Positions 62,003 through 64,000 of a DNA stretch of 64,000 nucleotides are shown one piece after another. The stretch lies in NCBI RefSeq assembly GCF_002949735.1, contig NZ_CP026681.1, positions 3,796,501-3,860,500 on the forward strand, given 5' to 3'. The notes under the pieces were generated by a model. That model worked only from the letters and a program-made list of their open reading frames with translations, was not told the DNA's origin and searched no databases. Origin of the DNA: Nostoc sp. 'Peltigera membranacea cyanobiont' N6 (GTDB lineage Bacteria > Cyanobacteriota > Cyanobacteriia > Cyanobacteriales > Nostocaceae). A program made the translations under genes and the position numbers. Numbering within the stretch: the first letter of the stretch is position 1; the number at the start of each line of letters is the position of its first letter.

Positions 62003-62887
62003 GTGTTATCTGAAGGTTTTCTCAACTTAAACAAACCATTTGGCTGGACTTCCCACGACTGCGTAGCGCGGGTGCGAAAATTGTTGCGCCTCAAACGTGT
62101 AGGACATGCGGGAACCCTAGATCCAGCTGCTACAGGGGTTTTACCAATCGCCCTTGGTAAAGCTACCAGATTATTGCAATATCTGCCAGAAAACAAAGCG
62201 TACATTGCCACTATTCGGCTGGGTGTGCGGACTACAACGGACGATTTGCAAGGTGAAATCATCACTTCTCAACCTTGTGCTGGATTGAGTTTGGCAGAGG
62301 TGAAAACGGCATTAGCACAATTTGAAGGGAAGATTGAGCAAATACCACCTATTTACAGTGCAATCCAAGTGGATGGTAAACGTCTCTACGATTTAGCACG
62401 CCAAGGTAAAACGGTAGAAGTTCCAGTGCGAACAGTGGAAGTTTTTCAGATAGATATTTTGGACTGGAAAGAAGGAGATTTTCCTGAATTGGATGTGGCG
62501 ATCGCTTGTGGTTCTGGTACATATATTAGAGCGATCGCTCGTGACTTAGGTGCAATTTTAGAAACTGGTGGCACTCTTGCGGCTTTAATCCGTACCGAAA
62601 GTAGTGGTTTCAATTTAACCGATAGTCTCACCTTGACTGATTTAGAAGCACAGCTACAAGCTGAAACATTTCAACCCGTTTGCCCAGATGCAGCTTTACA
62701 ACATTTATCATCTGTTACTTTACCAGCAACATCTGCTCAAAGGTGGTGTCAAGGTCAGCGAATTTCTCTGAATTTCGATGTTCCTGAAATAGTGCGAGTT
62801 TATGATGAAGAAAATCGCTTTTTAGGTATTGGGCAATTACAAGACGAAGTGTTGATCCCCCAAATGGTTTTTGAACCGATTTCTTAA
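62003..62887 (+). CDS. truB: tRNA pseudouridine-55 synthase TruB
   Basis: TruB converts U55 in the T-loop of tRNAs to pseudouridine. The 294-residue protein has the motif GHAGTLDPAATGVLPI with catalytic Asp40, the N-terminal GFLNLNKPFGWTSHDCV, the QIPPIYSAIQVDGKRLYDLAR block and the SCGSGTYIRAIARDLG-like segment (here ACGSGTYIRAIARDLG). It ends with a short PUA-like tail. The start is GTG at 62003, followed by LSEGFLNLNKP as expected. Confidence 0.96.
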   Translation: MLSEGFLNLNKPFGWTSHDCVARVRKLLRLKRVGHAGTLDPAATGVLPIALGKATRLLQYLPENKAYIATIRLGVRTTTDDLQGEIITSQPCAGLSLAEVKTALAQFEGKIEQIPPIYSAIQVDGKRLYDLARQGKTVEVPVRTVEVFQIDILDWKEGDFPELDVAIACGSGTYIRAIARDLGAILETGGTLAALIRTESSGFNLTDSLTLTDLEAQLQAETFQPVCPDAALQHLSSVTLPATSAQRWCQGQRISLNFDVPEIVRVYDEENRFLGIGQLQDEVLIPQMVFEPIS

Positions 62888-62995
62888 CATTGTGGTGAAT
62901 TTAAGATTTGAATTTGAATACAGAGTTTGGGCTGAAGCGATCGCAGCTAATAGAATTGCGATCGCTGTTTTCACTAAACAGGAGAACGACAAGTC

Positions 62996-63844
62996 ATGAG
63001 CGATCGCCATCCTAGCACTACTGCACGTCTCAATGTTTACATCCAAGGTCAAGGATTCCCCATACTAGGTTTACACGGTCATCCTGGTAGTGGTCGTAGT
63101 CTTTCTGTCTTTACCAATCATTTATCAAAACGCTATCAAACTATTGCCCCTGATTTACGCGGATATGGCAAAAGTCGCTGGAATGGCAATTTTGATATGA
63201 ATGACCATTTAACTGATTTAGAAGCGTTGCTAGACCGCTTAAATATTGAAAAATGCCTAGTATTGGGATGGTCGCTTGGGGGTATTCTGGCAATGGAAAT
63301 GGCATTGCGTTTACCAGAGCGCATTACTGGGCTGATTTTGGTGGCGACAGCCGCAAAACCCCGTGGTAGCCATCCTCCTATAACTTGGCAAGATAATTTA
63401 TATACTGGCGTTGCTGGCCTATTAAACTATATAAAACCGAGTTGGCAATGGAATATTGAAACTTTTGGCAAGCGATCGCTTTTCCGCTACCTAATCCAAC
63501 AACATACATCCACAACTTACCACTATATCGCCAAGGAAGCAGTACCAGCTTATCTGCAAACCTCTCCTGCTGCTACTCGCGCTCTCTACAGTGCAATTCA
63601 ATCGGGATACAATCGGCTTCCAGAACTGCCACAAATCCAATGTCCAAGTTTAGTACTTGCTGGCGATCGAGACCGTCACATCACATCTGATTCCAGCTTA
63701 CAAACCGCTCAACATCTCCCAAATTCTCAGTGGCAGTGCTATCCAAACACCGCCCACCTTTTCCCGTGGGAAGTCCCCCAGCAGGTGCTGAATGATATCG
63801 ATCGTTGGCTGGAAGAACATCCGCAGGTAATTCGTAATTCGTAA
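62996..63844 (+). CDS. Alpha/beta-fold hydrolase
   Basis: This is a 282-residue alpha/beta hydrolase of the lipase/esterase/peptidase-like group. The oxyanion region is LGLHGHPGSG, followed by PDLRGYGKS, the nucleophile elbow GWSLGG (Ser93), an acid in LAGDRDRHI near 223 and the catalytic His in TAHLFPWE near 257. There is no signal peptide. AGGAG lies 10-14 bp before the ATG. The last five codons (VIRNS, stop) come from AATTCGT heptamer repeats, so the natural C terminus has been altered by the repeat. The substrate is unknown. It follows truB by 108 bp. Confidence 0.92.
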   Translation: MSDRHPSTTARLNVYIQGQGFPILGLHGHPGSGRSLSVFTNHLSKRYQTIAPDLRGYGKSRWNGNFDMNDHLTDLEALLDRLNIEKCLVLGWSLGGILAMEMALRLPERITGLILVATAAKPRGSHPPITWQDNLYTGVAGLLNYIKPSWQWNIETFGKRSLFRYLIQQHTSTTYHYIAKEAVPAYLQTSPAATRALYSAIQSGYNRLPELPQIQCPSLVLAGDRDRHITSDSSLQTAQHLPNSQWQCYPNTAHLFPWEVPQQVLNDIDRWLEEHPQVIRNS

Positions 63845-63845
63845 A
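63828..63845. repeat. AATTCGT repeats at the end of the hydrolase gene
   Basis: GTAATTCGTAATTCGTAA supplies the last codons and the TAA stop of the hydrolase gene. An inverted piece (ATTACGAATTA) follows at 63853-63863, and the two can form a hairpin. Confidence 0.8.
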
Positions 63846-63881
63846 GAGCGTCATTACGAATTATCTTGATTTTCGCCTAAC

Positions 63882-64000
63882 TTAAATTTGACCGCCAAAG
63901 GCAGGCTGTACTTTGCGGTCAAATCTTTCCCCCAAGTCTTCAGCAATTGTTAAGGTATTAGGTTTGCAACGTTTGACACGCACAGAAATTCCCGTAGCTC
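63882..64000 (-). CDS. C-terminal end of a minus-strand gene (partial)
   Basis: On the minus strand a frame runs in from the window edge and stops at 63882-63884. It encodes about 39 residues, including TGISVRVKRCKPNTLTIAED and LGERFDRKVQPAFGGQI. The text looks like genuine protein rather than chance. I do not recognise the family. The other two minus frames hit stops within this stretch. Confidence 0.6.
   Translation of the reverse strand, partial: ATGISVRVKRCKPNTLTIAEDLGERFDRKVQPAFGGQI

Overview
The window looks like chromosomal DNA of a filamentous, probably heterocystous, cyanobacterium of the Nostoc/Anabaena group. Signs of this are the very frequent GCGATCGC (HIP1) octamers, an nblA phycobilisome-degradation gene, cytochrome c6, a Cph1-type phytochrome with its Rcp1-type regulator, a kdpABGCD potassium-transport cluster with the short cyanobacterial KdpD, and abundant short tandem repeats with 7, 9, 14 or 21 bp periods. 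No rRNA gene, convincing tRNA, insertion sequence with transposase, prophage or CRISPR array was seen.

Layout. 1-8.3 kb: ABC1-family kinase, PP2C phosphatase, nblA, Ser/Thr kinase, a family 2 glycosyltransferase and a conserved unknown. 8.3-14.7 kb: anmK, a PEP-CTERM-like exported protein, an FBT-family transporter, and an apocarotenoid oxygenase that ends 4 bp from kdpD. 14.7-21.1 kb: kdpA-B-G-C-D on the minus strand, broken by a 445 bp repeat-filled gap between kdpA and kdpB. Divergent from it is a histidine kinase/response regulator pair (21.6-23.6 kb), a candidate regulator of kdp because the KdpD here has no kinase domain. 24.0-29.5 kb: one giant surface-type protein (DUF4347, beta-helix, Calx-beta repeats), convergent with priA. 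32.9-43.6 kb: group 2 sigma factor, GNAT enzyme, petJ, TPR protein, Uma2 nuclease-like protein, glgX, a TonB-dependent receptor and two small unknowns around a striking 21-bp array. 43.9-55.9 kb: a DhaM-EI-HPr phosphotransferase, NAGPA-like protein, Eis-like acetyltransferase, di-heme peroxidase, DMT permease, DUF1400 hydrolase and a mazEF module. 56.1-61.6 kb: phytochrome, response regulator, receiver-GAF-kinase hybrid and an exported unknown. 62.0-64.0 kb: truB, an alpha/beta hydrolase and the tail of one more gene.

The ordinary genes are interspersed with a dense layer of small repeats that reach into coding sequence. Four proteins (AnmK, PriA, phytochrome, hybrid kinase) carry in-frame low-complexity inserts built from the same repeats found between genes. 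Several start and stop codons lie inside repeat units. One palindromic element sits inside an older inverted repeat. The most unusual single gene is a MazF toxin with an extra helix-turn-helix-like segment of about 35 residues in its first loop, with the known active-site residues kept.

Limits: all calls come from reading the sequence and recalling family features. No database search, alignment or structure prediction was run.
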